From Sympetrum striolatum (taxonomy: Eukaryota; Arthropoda; Insecta; Odonata; Libellulidae), in the NCBI GenBank assembly GCA_947579665.1, contig OX388345.1, forward strand, positions 71,229,454 to 71,293,453: a stretch of 64,000 bases of DNA. The letters run 5' to 3'. Position 1 is the first letter of the stretch; each line of letters opens with the position of its first letter. Positions 1-11,117 of the stretch are shown here, piece by piece. Under the pieces are notes generated by a model, which searched no databases, was not told where the DNA came from, and was given only the letters and a program-made list of their open reading frames with translations. The position numbers were made by a program, and so were the translations under genes.

Positions 1-865
1 AGGAATGGAGGTCAGGGTCAGGGAGAGGTGAAAGGACATGATTTGCAGAAAAAATTTGGTGGAAATTTCGTAGCTAGGGGAGAAAGGTAAGGAATAACAG
101 CAGAGAGTAGAGGGAAGGAAGGAGGAAAAACTATTTCGTTTCTATGAAACTCATGGTCATTAATTACATTTATTCTAAAGTATTCACCCTGTTACCCTTA
201 GCGAAAACATGTAAAATTTTGGCTGTAAATGTGGAGGAATGGTAAGAAATTAAGAGTAGTTTAGCAAGGTGGGACTGATGAGAACCAGTGTCAACATATT
301 TTTATATTCCCTTGCCACTACTTTGAAGTTCTACCAGTTTGACCCACATAAACAGAATTACAATTAATTTAATTACAATTTCAAATTACAACAAAATGTT
401 GGTTTATCCCTGACTCAAGCAAAGGGTAAACAGTATCTTTACTATTACACAGATGATGCTTAACACAGAGGTTATTATAAAATGCTGGTCGCACATGGTC
501 CTTAGGCAGAAGCTTTGAGATACCATAACTCAAAGAACCTAGGAAACTTAATCTGCACCAACACAATGGAGTCAAAACATTTTGAGAAATAAATATCCTT
601 TTTATAGCAATATTTATAAGAATCTTATCCTGTAGCCTATTAATTTAATCAGGAGAGAAACCATTTTCTTTTGCTACATACAGTATAATATTCAATTCTT
701 TTTCAAAATTACTAGGAGAGAGGGGGTATTAAGAATTCATAGAGAAGGTAATGGAAAGCTACAAGTTTATGGGAGTGATGGTGGTTAGAAGATGAAGCTG
801 TAAGAAAGGAGGAGGTGTGTGGCAAATGGAAAAATCTAAAGAATTTCAAAGAACAGTTAGAGAAA
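1..865. other. No gene recognised; purine-rich start
   Basis: The first 120 bases are rich in A and G on the plus strand. The rest is AT-rich. A 64-codon open frame on the minus strand (381-575) resembles nothing I recognise and has no splice or start context that supports it. The stretch probably belongs to an intron of the minus-strand gene whose first exons lie at 1339-2594. Confidence 0.4.
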
Positions 866-867
866 GG

Positions 868-980
868 GGACTCCTTGATAGTCTAGTGGACAGTGCTTTT
901 GTGGAAGCGGTCCTGAGTTTGATTCCTGGTGTTATCTTATGTGTGAAATGATCTAAGCTGTCAAAGCACTTGAAAAAATG
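868..980 (+). repeat. tRNA-derived SINE head
   Basis: This looks like the head of a SINE descended from a tRNA. An A-box-like element, TAGTCTAGTGG, lies at 879-889 and fits TRGYNNARNNG. A B-box-like element, AGTTTGATTCC, lies at 916-926. The spacing is close to that of a tRNA polymerase III promoter. The segment ends near a short run of CTA repeats (about 980-995), which suits a SINE tail. A functional tRNA is unlikely because no clean acceptor stem is visible. It lies in what is probably an intron of the dynein-like gene. Confidence 0.5.
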
Positions 981-1338
981 CTACTACTACTACCATCTAT
1001 AGAGAAAGGTCCAGAAAGTAATGGTATGGTGTGTTTCTAACTTGTGGGTGAATTTGAATGAACGATGAGGGGAGTTCAGAAGGTTGAAGAAAACAATGTT
1101 GAGAAACTGTTGGTATGACTGTGGTATTTCTGACAATTGTTGTATTTCTATGCAAAATCATATTGGATGAAATGAAGTCTCATCTAATTTAAGATTTTAA
1201 TTTTGGATGTATAAGAAAAATTTAATGTTGCGACAATCTTTTTAATGGGATTTTTGATACTTGCAGCACATTGCATTAGTTTACCTTTGTTGGCAAATGT
1301 TTTTATTGCACTATACATGAGAATTCATTTTTACTTAC

Positions 1339-2594
1339 TGAAGTTTATATGGAGAGTAATGTTCAGAACACTTGGGATACATGCAAATCATGTACCAGAA
1401 TCCTGGATCCTTCTTCTCTCTTATGTAGGCAATTATTTCCTTAAGTTCTAATTTTTTTAAACAGCTGTCATCCAATGAGGATGTACAAGTAGTGTTGGTG
1501 ATTTTTGAAGATTTTTGACTTCTTCCTGAAAAGAACAAACTGATTAAAGGAGTGGAATATCTTTGTTATTATATTTATTGAGATGTAGTAAAAGCACTAT
1601 ATTATGGTGAATCTATTAGTTATGAAAAATACTTTCATATTTAGCAAATATATATGTTTTATTAATCAAGGACACTAATTTTCATGTGGCTCTATCAATG
1701 AAGATTAAGCCTTTATATTCATACTTATCTCTATTTATAGAAGAAATATATAAATTCCAACTTTCTGACCATTTAGAATTAGTTTTAGAATATAATGGAG
1801 TTTAAATAGGATTGCTGTGGGAGATAATAAAAGAATCTGCACTTGAAAGTGTGAAATAAAAGATTAAACGTAAACATTGAAAGTTAAGAGAATACAAAAT
1901 ATTATTTTCCAACTAACCTGATTTCAATGTATGATGTGATACAGAGATCAATTGTACTTCTGGTACATTTATTCCTACTCTTCGTTTCTTTCGCTTCTCT
2001 TGATCTTCTAAAAAGCCAGCCTGGAAATAGCAACGCAGAAACTGAATTTTCCTAATATCCCATGGGAAATAAGCAGTATGAAAATGCTACACTTGACTCA
2101 CCAAAGGCTCTACCAGATCAACCTCAGGTTCAGCTTCTTCTAAAACTTTCTTATGTGGTATGTGAAAGGGTATTGCTTCAGAATGGCTATCGATAAAATT
2201 TTAAGTTAATGAATGCTTGGAATTTAAAATAGAAATTAGTAAATAAGGTCATTTACTTCTTTATTGACGAATTCGAGAGAAATTATGGTAAATTTCTAGA
2301 TAAGTCCAGTTAGGGAGAAAATCAATATCTCCTTTACTACTGCAGAACTGCATTCATCTAGAAATTTACCGAAATAAATTTACCGAAATAAATTTACCGA
2401 AATAAATTTACCGAAATAAATTTACCGAAATAAATTTATCGAAATTATCAATAGTTAATAATCAGATACCTCTCGTTAAAATTGGGTTGTCTGATGATTA
2501 ACTTTTCTAAGACTTCTTTCCAAGCTGAACAACCTTGCTCCTCTTCAGTAGTTGAAGCAGAAGAACAACTATCGTCACCCTTTGGCTTATCCAT
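1339..2594 (-). CDS. Axonemal dynein heavy chain-like gene, first four coding exons (partial)
   Basis: Four minus-strand exons join in phase: 2594-2470 (ATG at 2594-2592, purine at -3 and G at +4), 2186-2102, 2020-1918 and 1525-1339. Donors read G|GTATCT, G|GTGAGT, G|GTTAGT and A|GTAAGT. The three acceptors end in ATAG, CCAG and TCAG; the first lacks a good pyrimidine tract. Exon lengths of 125, 85, 103 and 187 nt give one open frame of 166 codons with no stop across three junctions. Residues near 110 are basic (KRKKRR). The last exon contains DPGFWYMICMYPK followed by EHYSPYKL. From memory, this resembles the N-terminal tail of inner-arm axonemal dynein heavy chains (DNAH3/7/12 type), the motors of cilia and sperm flagella. 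The identity is inference from that short motif. The exon structure is seen directly. The next exon must lie beyond 1338, perhaps outside the window; I could not find it. Confidence 0.6.
2361..2446. repeat. 14-bp tandem repeat (AAATAAATTTACCG)n
   Basis: About six copies of a 14-bp unit run head to tail, the last one slightly diverged. They lie in the first intron of the dynein-like gene. The sequence just before them (CATCTAGAAATTTACC) is the reverse complement of GGTAAATTTCTAGATA at about 2287-2302, so the minisatellite starts at one arm of a small inverted repeat. Confidence 0.85.
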
Positions 2595-2773
2595 CACTGG
2601 TACTTGCGATTGTATTTATGAAATATTCCGTCCCCAACGCTAACCCCCCTAGGTTTTTCCCTAATGGTAAAAAAACGGCTCCTTGTTTAGAATAATTAAT
2701 ACTTTTCTTCGAGTATGAAAGATATTTACATTAGAAAGAAGCAAGTAATCTTCCCATAGTTTCCTTAGGATAA

Positions 2774-3067
2774 CTATTGCTGAAAATTCTTCCCATAATA
2801 AGACTTCCTATATTGGTTACCATGGTAAAGCAGATGTTTAGCGGCTTTAGCAGCCACGGAGTTTTCTCGTTGTGTAAGAGTGTTAGGAATGTTGAGATAT
2901 GCGTGAATTCTAAGTCTTGGTAAGATATAGAATTTTAATTTTGGTTTTTCAGGTTGTTTTACTTCTTGTAATAGCTTTGATTGTCTCTTGGCAAATTTAA
3001 ACGTGTGCCATCGAAAACATTTTCCATAACTTATGTTAACGTTTTCCAAGGCATAATGCTTTCGATA
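2774..3067 (-). CDS. Unidentified open frame, possible exon or small gene
   Basis: A minus-strand frame of about 98 codons opens after a stop at 3070 and ends at 2774. It has no ATG near its start, so it would need an upstream exon. The product is basic, with QSKLLQEVKQPEKPK in the middle. It lies just upstream of the dynein-like gene on the same strand, about 180 bp from its ATG. I do not recognise the protein. It could be the 3' end of a neighbouring gene, an alternative exon, or chance. Confidence 0.25.
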   Translation of the reverse strand, partial: YRKHYALENVNISYGKCFRWHTFKFAKRQSKLLQEVKQPEKPKLKFYILPRLRIHAYLNIPNTLTQRENSVAAKAAKHLLYHGNQYRKSYYGKNFQQ

Positions 3068-3070
3068 TTA

Positions 3071-4240
3071 AGATGTACAAAGCATAATTTTTATACCATT
3101 ACTCATTTTAGAAATCGCTTCTATGAAATTAATAATTAAATCTATTGACATCCGTCTGCTTTCCCAATATCATGTATTGCAGCAGACGACCCTTCCCGCA
3201 TAGTTCCTGATAGGCCCACTGAAGGGTCTGTCGTCGGCAAGGAGTGTGGGCGTTTTGGTGAGGAACGGGGATTTTAGGTTAGGGTGGTTAATTGCGGTTA
3301 GAGGTTTAGTGAGAGTTTCATAAGTGAGTACTATAGTACAGTTTTACGTTAAGCTTTTAAAGTAAAAGACGAATTCATGACACTATCAATTAAATCAGTT
3401 GTTTTCTATGTGGAAAATTCATTTCATGCAGTATTTCCTGTCATTCTAACTTTGTTTTTCCCGACAGGATTTAAATTAAAAATTATTCATCCTTTGGAAA
3501 CAGAATCTTTAATATCGCTTTACAAGTACAGTTAACTTACCTTTCGGTCATTTTTAGCAGATCCATTTAATTTCAATTAAAGTTTACTTGCTAAGACAAA
3601 TCCTTGTCTTAAAACTTATACTATTGCTGTTTCATCTATTAACTTTTGTTGCCCGGAAATCTATAAACTTCATGATAGAAATTCATCTCCTTGACCATAA
3701 ACACATACTCCCTCAATTGTACAATTTTCTAATTTATCGTATGATGCAATAAGAATCTTGATGATCTTTTATAGCAATTGTATGTGTTCTGTTTTTTTCT
3801 TTTAATTGTTCCATGCACTTTATTTTGTGGCTAAACAGAATAAATAAACTTAAAATTATTATAATTCTATCACTTAATTACTATTACTTATTGTCCAAGA
3901 ATTCTTGGGAAAAAATACATTTTTTGACAGCTAAAATGCAGTCCTTCTATATTATGAGAAATTTTAGAATATTTAGCCACAAATCAACGTGTGCTGATTT
4001 GGAAGAAACTCAAAAGAAATATAATTCCAGAATTTTCCTCACCATCAGATGTGAAATTGATTCCGGTAAATTTCTATTTTCTAGAAATTTATCTTAATTC
4101 CTATATTGTGACCTATGTTAGATTGATTTCAAAGAAATGAGAGCCTAATATAGAATGCATTAACTAGTTAACATATTAGTCCTTAGAAATTATGGCATAT
4201 AAATACGGTAAATCTCTACATATACAATATGGTGTAACTA
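3071..4240. other. No gene recognised
   Basis: AT-rich sequence. At 3183-3236 an imperfect inverted repeat pairs GACGACCCTTC with GAAGGGTCTGTCGTC. A plus-strand open frame at 3813-4097 has acceptor-like and donor-like edges (CAG before 3931, GTAAAT at about 4066), but neither strand gives a recognisable product. Confidence 0.4.
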
Positions 4241-4244
4241 TTAC

Positions 4245-4502
4245 CTTTGAGTGAGTTGCATAAAAATGATTTGGTTTCGCCAAAACTGATCAAGTCCAGA
4301 AACTGGCCTGACAGAGTTGATTCTGCAGTGCAGTAATTTGTTCACCTCTGATACTAATGTAGAGGTTTCCTTGGCACAATGAAGATTTACTAGACATTCA
4401 ATGCAACAATTTAAGTGTATTTTTTCTGCCAACAAGCAAGAAAATGGCACCAATTTGAATTGTAGCATAGGGGTCTTAAGGGAAGGGTTGTAGTGCACAC
4501 TT
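4245..4502 (-). CDS. Candidate internal exon, function unknown
   Basis: A 258-nt segment is open through its whole length on the minus strand. It is bounded by an acceptor (TGTGTCACAG|A at 4503) and a donor (AAAG|GTAATA at 4244). Its length is divisible by three and both edges have the same phase. The encoded 86 residues include CLLAEKIHLNCCIECLVN and DQFWRNQIIFMQLTQ and look like an ordinary folded protein. I cannot name the family. No neighbouring exon was found; the hAT element at 4813 lies just upstream. It may be an exon of an interrupted or distant gene. Confidence 0.3.
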
Positions 4503-4812
4503 CTGTGACACATAAGCAGATTATTTCAGGTGGTAATGCTATAGGGATTTCTTTTGTAAATTACTTTTATTGCTTTCCTGATCAACTCATTGGCAGTCCA
4601 TTTAGAAATCTAAATTTAGACTTACTGAAATGCTTTCCTCATCATAGCATATATTTTATGATTGATTAAATCATAATTCTATGTTTTGATTGAAACTTGC
4701 ATGAACCATTAACAAATGAGAAGTAAAGTAAACTTTTTTAATTTTGGTGCTGTAAGGTTGTGGTTCACTTGGAACTTTGAATAATACTTGGAACAATTTG
4801 AAAAGTTATAAT

Positions 4813-6306
4813 CAGTGATGGCATGTAACGAATTAAAAGTAATCAGAGTACTTGTAACGATTACATTTTTGGTAATTTTTACTTATAATCGTTACATTAA
4901 AAAAAAGTAATTTTTACTTGTAATCTACTTCAAAGGTCGTGTGAGTAATCATTACATCTGAGTAATCACTACATTTGAGTAATCGAAAGTGAACATTTGA
5001 ATTCCTCGCGTGCTGGACACATCGAGAGGCAGTTCTAACTACATAGTTCACCCTAAAACCGAACTTTTCTTCTCTTGGGAGGGAAGGGGCAAAGGAAAGG
5101 AGGGATGGCTGTTGAAATATTTGTGCTGCGCTGGAGGTATAAATGAATTTCCTACGAGGACTGAACCCGGTAGGTCCTTCTTCGGAAGAATAACTACAGA
5201 TGTATTTGAGCGGTCTCCAGGCCAAGCTGGCCGAAAAGATTATCTTACCCAGGTAATAAAACCATTAGTTGTTGCCCTAACAATTTTGCAAGCAGAGAAG
5301 AATATGTTTATTGGGTTTCTTCAGCCAACCATCAAAGGATTATTATGTAAACTCGATAAGAGAGCCCTTGACAATGCCCTTGTGTACTGTAGGCCACTGG
5401 CAAGAGCGTTGCTTCAGGGAGTTTAAACAAGATTATGCAACATACTAAAGGAAAATAAACTAACCATTACAGCAGGGCTGATACCTTCTTTAAAGTTCAT
5501 GTGGCTTGAGGGAGAGGTAAAAGAAGAGGCTTTACGTATTTTTAAATCATAAATCGTGTCAAATGAAAAGTCTCCTGTACAAAAACATGACTTGTGTGAT
5601 ACGAGCAATGAGGAAGCTATAGTTTTAAATATTGTGAAAAGATGAAGTTTTCCCAGCTTCTGATGAAGTGAAGAAGTACTTGCTCTGTATCTCAAAGGAA
5701 ATTGAGTCAATTAACCAATTCCCAATAATAAAAAAGCATTCCTTAAATCAAACGCTTCCCTACCATCCATTGCTCCTGTGGAGCGGCTGTTTAGCATAAG
5801 CAAAGATATTTTGCCACCAAAAGCTGGCAAGATATCTGACAAAAATTTTAAAATGTAATTGTATTGCAAATTGAATTCGCATATTGAATTGATTTTTTCT
5901 TAAATATATTTCTGATATATTGAGAGCTTTCTATTTATTTGCATGCTGTTGATTTTATAATCCATCTTCATCCACAGGTGTAAATGTTAGTAGAACATAA
6001 ATATTTAGGCGCTGTTATTACTGTAGTAATCATAATTTGAATTAAACTTAAATGCTATGGCATTAAATTCAAATGTTAGATTGCATGTTAGTACTCCCTG
6101 TTTGAAAAAAATGTTGACTGAGATTACATAATCCACAGGAGCCAAATAAAAAGTAATTGTAATTGTAATCGTACTGATTAATTTCTCAAAAAGTAATTTG
6201 TGATTGTAACTGATTACAAATTTGACAGAGTAATTGTAATTGGGCCCAATTACATTTTTTCAATACTTTTACCAATTACATTTTTTCAATACTTTTCCCG
6301 TCACTG
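4813..6306 (+). mobile_element. hAT superfamily DNA transposon, degenerate, with 8-bp target duplication
   Basis: The ends are inverted: CAGTGATGG at 4813 and CCGTCACTG ending at 6306. The element is flanked by an identical 8-bp direct repeat, GTTATAAT, at 4805-4812 and 6307-6314. An 8-bp duplication is the hallmark of hAT insertion. The terminal 150 bp on each side are rich in short repeats related to GTAATCGTTAC, typical of subterminal transposase-binding sites. At 1,494 bp the element is shorter than an autonomous hAT (usually 2.5-5 kb), so it is an internally deleted relic. Its coding remnant is listed separately. The intact duplication shows that both ends are complete. Confidence 0.9.
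5010..5866 (+). pseudogene. hAT transposase remnant
   Basis: The first block is an open frame at 5010-5426 containing ALTILQAEKNMFIGFLQPTI, typical of the middle of hAT transposases. A second block follows the stop at 5424 (NKLTITAGLIPSLKFMWL, about 5450-5510), like the segment that precedes the C-terminal region. The third block, around 5772-5795, reads APVERLFS and is the signature of the hAT C-terminal dimerisation domain. Stops and changes of frame separate the blocks, and the N-terminal BED zinc finger and most of the RNase H fold are missing. No functional enzyme can be made from this copy. Confidence 0.85.
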
Positions 6307-6314
6307 GTTATAAT

Positions 6315-7560
6315 TTACATGCTACTACATATTTCACTACTGGTTACTACACAACGCAGTATATTTTTTAATTAATTCCTATGAAAAATCTATGACTATG
6401 CTTCAAAATCCAGGATGCAAATTCTTAAAAGGTAAATTTGCATGGTAATTATGTAGGTAAAATCAAGGTAGTATATAAGAGAAGATTTTGTCACAATGAT
6501 TCTGGTTCCACACAACAACATGGCTTCCCAATCAAACTTTTACACTGGTTTGACAGCATGTGATAAGATAAACCAATATCATTCATAGCTAACATAAGGT
6601 ACAAGGATAAACTGAATTTTAGTTTTTTCCCTCTAAGTTTTAACCAGAAAATTACTGCCATTAATAACTAAGTGAGAAATGTTCCTTGATTAAATTTAAT
6701 ATATAAATGACTTTGAGCAAACTTTGCAGCTGAAAAATTGGCCAAAGGACCAATTTGTAGTGGCAAAATGTTTTCAAACTATAATGTGAACTCTTAAGAA
6801 ATACCATGAAGAAGTGGCATACCAAATTTATCACAGGAGTCCACTTCTCCAGTTTGTACTTCAGAAGAAGCCATTCAAAAACGCATAGAAGCTTATATAT
6901 AAACATATTTATAATCCAAGAAGAGTCAGACTGTTTGTTGTAAGAGTGGCCAAGACAAGGGTGAAAGGATTTTCATTGAAAATTTAACGAGTTCAAGTTT
7001 GAAACTTTTTTATAGATTTTGATCAGTGGTATAGTGGAAAATTTTCCAATGTGGGAATGCTAAATTTATTTGTCAAATTAAAAGGAAAGTTGTATTTTTA
7101 TGATTTCTTAGAATGCCTACAATAGCCAATAGCATAGAATTATAATGTATGTGAGCTCGCTGAATAACACTGAGTATTTTATACCAAATCAATATTTAGC
7201 AATAAATTGGCTATTTCTTATAGCTCCACTACACAACTATCTAAATTAGATGAATGATCCAAAATTCTAACTGTCATCTTACATTCTAATGTATGTATTT
7301 ATTTATGTATGTATGTATTTTATTGTTGATGGATATAGTTTATTTTGAAAATTTCCTTTTTTTCTCTATATTCTTTTTTGTCGAGTAAGCTTCCATTTAA
7401 ACCTTTCTTTTCCATTAAATTTTTAATACCTACTTTTTAATTTGTGTTTTAATTGTCATCTTAAATCAAAGAAAATATAAAACAATTTTTTAAAGTGAAA
7501 GTAGAGAATGGAGTAGAAAGGTTTCTAGTACAATTATCAATTTTCTGCATGTGTTAGCTT
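6315..7560. other. AT-rich sequence without a recognised gene
   Basis: No coding region can be supported. A short TATG/TATT simple repeat lies at about 7288-7325. The minus-strand frame at 6661-6906 is low-complexity and AT-rich and is probably chance. Confidence 0.4.
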
Positions 7561-7579
7561 CTGTATACGAACAGTCACA

Positions 7580-7830
7580 AAGAGTTGTTATTTGTCTGTC
7601 CCGCGACAATTCCCATTTATCGCTGCTCTACTGTCACATCGGGAATGAGCGGAACATGAGGACATCACTCGTTCATTTGTTCTGTCAGGGTGTTACTGGA
7701 GGTTGTTGGGGAGTTGTTTAGAGCCCACGCGTTGCTACTTGTACTACAGTGGACCACAGCCCGGCAATGCTGCCGTGAGCACAGAAGCCTGACCTTGCGC
7801 GCTTCCGCCATCTTACTTCACTACAACTCT
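7580..7830 (-). promoter_or_regulatory. GC-enriched island with YY1-like site
   Basis: This stretch is clearly richer in G and C than its surroundings. At 7801-7814 the minus strand reads AAGATGGCGGAAGC, matching the YY1 core AAGATGGCG and typical of start sites of housekeeping genes. No first exon or TATA box is convincing. The plus-strand frame at 7690-7902 is unidentified. Regulatory function is inference. Confidence 0.2.
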
Positions 7831-8019
7831 TACTTGACAGCAGCAATTCATACAAAATATGTAAGATCGTATGCAAATATTCATTTAAGATTAGATCAAT
7901 AGACCGTTTCTAAATACGTTCATATTATGTTTAAAAAATAAAAAAGTTTCTTTCATACACAATCATTTTATTACAAGTATAAAATAAGTTACAAAAATTA
8001 ATAAAGAACACTTCAGATT

Positions 8020-10136
8020 TTACAAGTGCTTAAAATTAGTCATTTGGTTATACACAGTGTGATCCATTTTATGTCTATTAAATTCTTTGACAGCATGGTT
8101 TATACGAATTTTCAAACAGAGAGCAGAAATCGATTTTACCAGATTATTGATATGAATATCAAGAGGATTTAGATCCAGAACATGGGAATTTAAATCTGAG
8201 AACAATCTTAGATCATTATCCAAAACAAGCACAGTATGTGCAATATTTAGCTTCACAATTGAGTTTAAATTTTTATGCATATTTTCCCTAAAACACATTT
8301 CAGTTAATTTGCAAATATGAACTACATCCTTTGCTGGAACAACTAAATGTCCTCTGTTTTTATGTGATATGAACAAGTATGGATTTTCTGTTTGTATAAT
8401 AGCATCCCTACATTTCTCACATTCAAGTATATCTAATAATTTTTTTACCATAAAACCTGATATGTATTCAACAATACTTTGAGATAAAATTGTTAGAGTT
8501 GAATATGATGGGCAATAGTCATGGTCACTGGTCTCCAAGGTTATTAAATTACAATTTTCAGTAAACTGGGTGCTCTTTATATCAGGAGTACTGCTAACAA
8601 AAAGCATTAATGTGTTGCTTTGCTGTACGCAATTACCTGTTTTTAAGCATTTTATTTTATTTCTTGTGAGGAGAAGTTTGAAGGCAGATATAAATTGCAA
8701 GCAAGTTGGGTTAACATTCCAACCCCCTCGTTGCCTTATCAATCCAAAAAATAACTCCACATGGTCTTGACTAAGCTTAGAGGTAAGGAGGTAATTGAGT
8801 ACACGTGACCTCACATATAGATCAAAAAGATTCTGCACTGACAACAGACACACTTTGAAGCCAATAAATCCAATTTTTCTATTACTTTTAATTATTTGCT
8901 GAGTACACTCTCTGTCAACATACAATGAATTTATGTAAACTATAGCATCACAAATAAATGGGTGCCATACATTTTCATTTTCCGAATTTAATGGTGCTTT
9001 AAAACTCCTTCCAAATTTACTAGAAGAATTAAGCAAATCAGATATTTTGTTCATGTATCTTATGAAGACCACTGTTTCTTCACAACCTTTAACTTGAGTC
9101 AAGCTAGCCTCTTATTACAAAATTCCAATGCATCTGCAACTGAATTGCTTAGTGTCTGGACTGCTGGACGAACCCTCATTTTATGCTCATACCAAAGTAT
9201 GTGTTTGGATGTTAACTTATTGGCAAGCCTCAAACCCTCATTACTTTGCAATTCATAAAGTGATTGAAAATATGCCCATTTTATTTCAACAGCATTGGCA
9301 AAAATAATTTTTTTGTCTGCCAAACAATTCCTCACCAAATTTACCATATGGCATGCATCTAACAAAATGGAAATTGAAGTCCCTTCCTTTGTGGGATGAG
9401 GAAAATCAGTTTTAAGATTGTTTGAATCTGATAAATTTGCACCCAAAGTTTTTGCCATACTTATATTACTACTTCCACCATCAAAAGTAACAGCACATAC
9501 AGTCACACCGATTTCACTTAGTTTTTCAATACAATCTGATATTAAAAATGCCTTTTCCTTACCTGTTAGGGAATCAATCAAAAAGTAGGCACATGGGACT
9601 TTCCAGCTGTCATTGACAGCAGAACACATAACGACACATGCCATTTTTGCAGTTGGTTAACTATCACTATCGATTTCACTACCCAAATCCACATATCCCT
9701 AACTTTCTGACCTGAATATTCAACATGTTCTTTCAAACATATGTCATCGATAGATAAACAGGCAATTGGACATTTCCCATTAACCTTACTTTCAGCAACT
9801 TTCGTTTCAATAGCACTGAAACTCTGGTTACAAAAATCAGGCTCACAATCAATTTTCATATAACAAGAACGAATCGCTCTCGTACATGGCAAAGCATTCT
9901 TAAACTTTGACCTAAGAAATTCATACGCTACAGGAGAAAGATAATTTTAATGCAAAAGATCTCAAGTCCGGCTTATACAACACACCTGGTTTACTTTTTT
10001 GGGTAACTGCATTTTCAGATGCCTTAGCAAGTAAACAAGAAACATCTGAAGGAAGAGACACTCGTAGCATTTCTGCACTGTTCTCCAGAAGTAAATTTTT
10101 TTCCACCAAGGAATCAATAACTTCCTTGTCACTCAT
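8020..10136 (-). pseudogene. P-element (THAP9-like) transposase, frameshifted relic
   Basis: Four consecutive minus-strand blocks cover most of a P-superfamily transposase: 10136-9921, 9892-9578, 9644-9099 and 9102-8020. The first has KPDLRSFALKLSF. The second has LSIDDICLKEHVEYSG, with the first catalytic aspartate. The third has VTFDGGSSN, with the second, and DACHMVNLVRN, the conserved start of the GTP-binding insertion. The fourth has SQDHVELFFGLIRQRGGWN, with the catalytic glutamate region. P transposases move DNA by cut and paste and need GTP. Frameshifts near 9700 and 9100 and a stop near 9660 break the frame. No N-terminal THAP zinc finger was found. A donor-like site (GCAG|GTACGT) at 10226/10225 suggests a short upstream exon. 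Terminal inverted repeats were not found. Confidence 0.88.
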
Positions 10137-10329
10137 GATTTTCGCACCTTATCTTCTCACTTTTTTGTAAAAGTTTAATTTTCTTTCTTGCACTACACAA
10201 TAAAACTTACAATACAAGTACGTACCTGCAAGTGGCCATCAATTGTAATACAGGATACAGTTCTTTAGCTTTCGGGCACAAACTCAGTATTACTCTCCAT
10301 CACCGAACTGTCACACTAGAAACTCAGTT

Positions 10330-10780
10330 ATTAGAAAGCTCTCCTGAACGGACTCACGTCTAATGATCGACTGATGAAGAGCGATGACCATTATCTGGAA
10401 GGGCACCCCTAATTCATATCAAATTCCTTTCTCAAGATATTTTTCATTCACACGCTTCATAACTGACTGCAAATGACTGTGGCGCGAGGGAGAGATTACC
10501 CTGAAAGTCCAAAACAGCTCTGCTTTCATCTCTTGTATCTCCTCCCATCAGTAAATTTGGTGCCAAGTCTCGAATGAAAACAAATCCCACAGGTGGATGA
10601 CAATAAAATGGAAACTCGATTCAAACTACTGACTAGAGGGATCATCACCGAAAAGAAAAAAGATATAAGGCGATAAGATATAGGAGACGTGAGGGACAGA
10701 GGGGATAGTGAAACTCGTGAGACGTCTTCGATTACGAGATATGCTACCTGCAAGACACATATAGAACCATGACACTCGTT
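10330..10780. other. Unassigned sequence between transposon relics
   Basis: No coding region can be supported. The minus-strand open frame at 10526-10810 matches nothing I know and overlaps the subterminal repeats of the element end that follows. Confidence 0.3.
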
Positions 10781-10782
10781 AT

Positions 10783-10925
10783 AACGATACATCAGAATTT
10801 GATCACTCATTATAATGGATGTAACTCCCTATCCTTTTCGCTGTGGGACGGACAACGTCCAAAGAATCACTCGCTATAACGCAACTCTCGTTATATGCCG
10901 TACTCGTTATTACGTAGATCTACTG
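10783..10925. mobile_element. Solo end of a pogo/Tigger-like element
   Basis: Repeated variants of CTCGTTATAACG occur at about 10780, 10809, 10870, 10886 and 10901. They lead up to a terminus that reads ...ATCTACTG followed by TA at 10926-10927. Pogo-group elements typically end in ...CTACTG next to a TA target. The opposite end (CAGTAGAT...) was not found to the left, so this is a truncated or solo terminus. Classification rests on the end sequence and repeat pattern only. Confidence 0.4.
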
Positions 10926-11089
10926 TACTAAAATTTGTATCTTACAAACTTGAAAGCTTCGGCAACGATTGAAATTATCGACAAAAGAACGCACAATACG
11001 AATTAGGAAATGAATTACAAGTGTTGTATATCGTACAGGCATAAAATACATCGCTGTGTACGTATCACTCCACTGATGGAGCGATGGTA

Positions 11090-11117
11090 TAGACCTCTCC
11101 ACATTTAGTTGAAAGTA
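11090..11117 (+). repeat. Left terminal inverted repeat of DD82E element
   Basis: It starts TAGACCTCTCCAC and matches the reverse complement of 14420-14447 at 27 of 28 positions. The mismatch is at position 24. Confidence 0.92.

Noticed and set aside
3931..4066. Plus-strand exon with acceptor-like and donor-like edges
   Set aside because: The product is unrecognisable, the pyrimidine tract is weak and no partner exons were found. It is left as unassigned.
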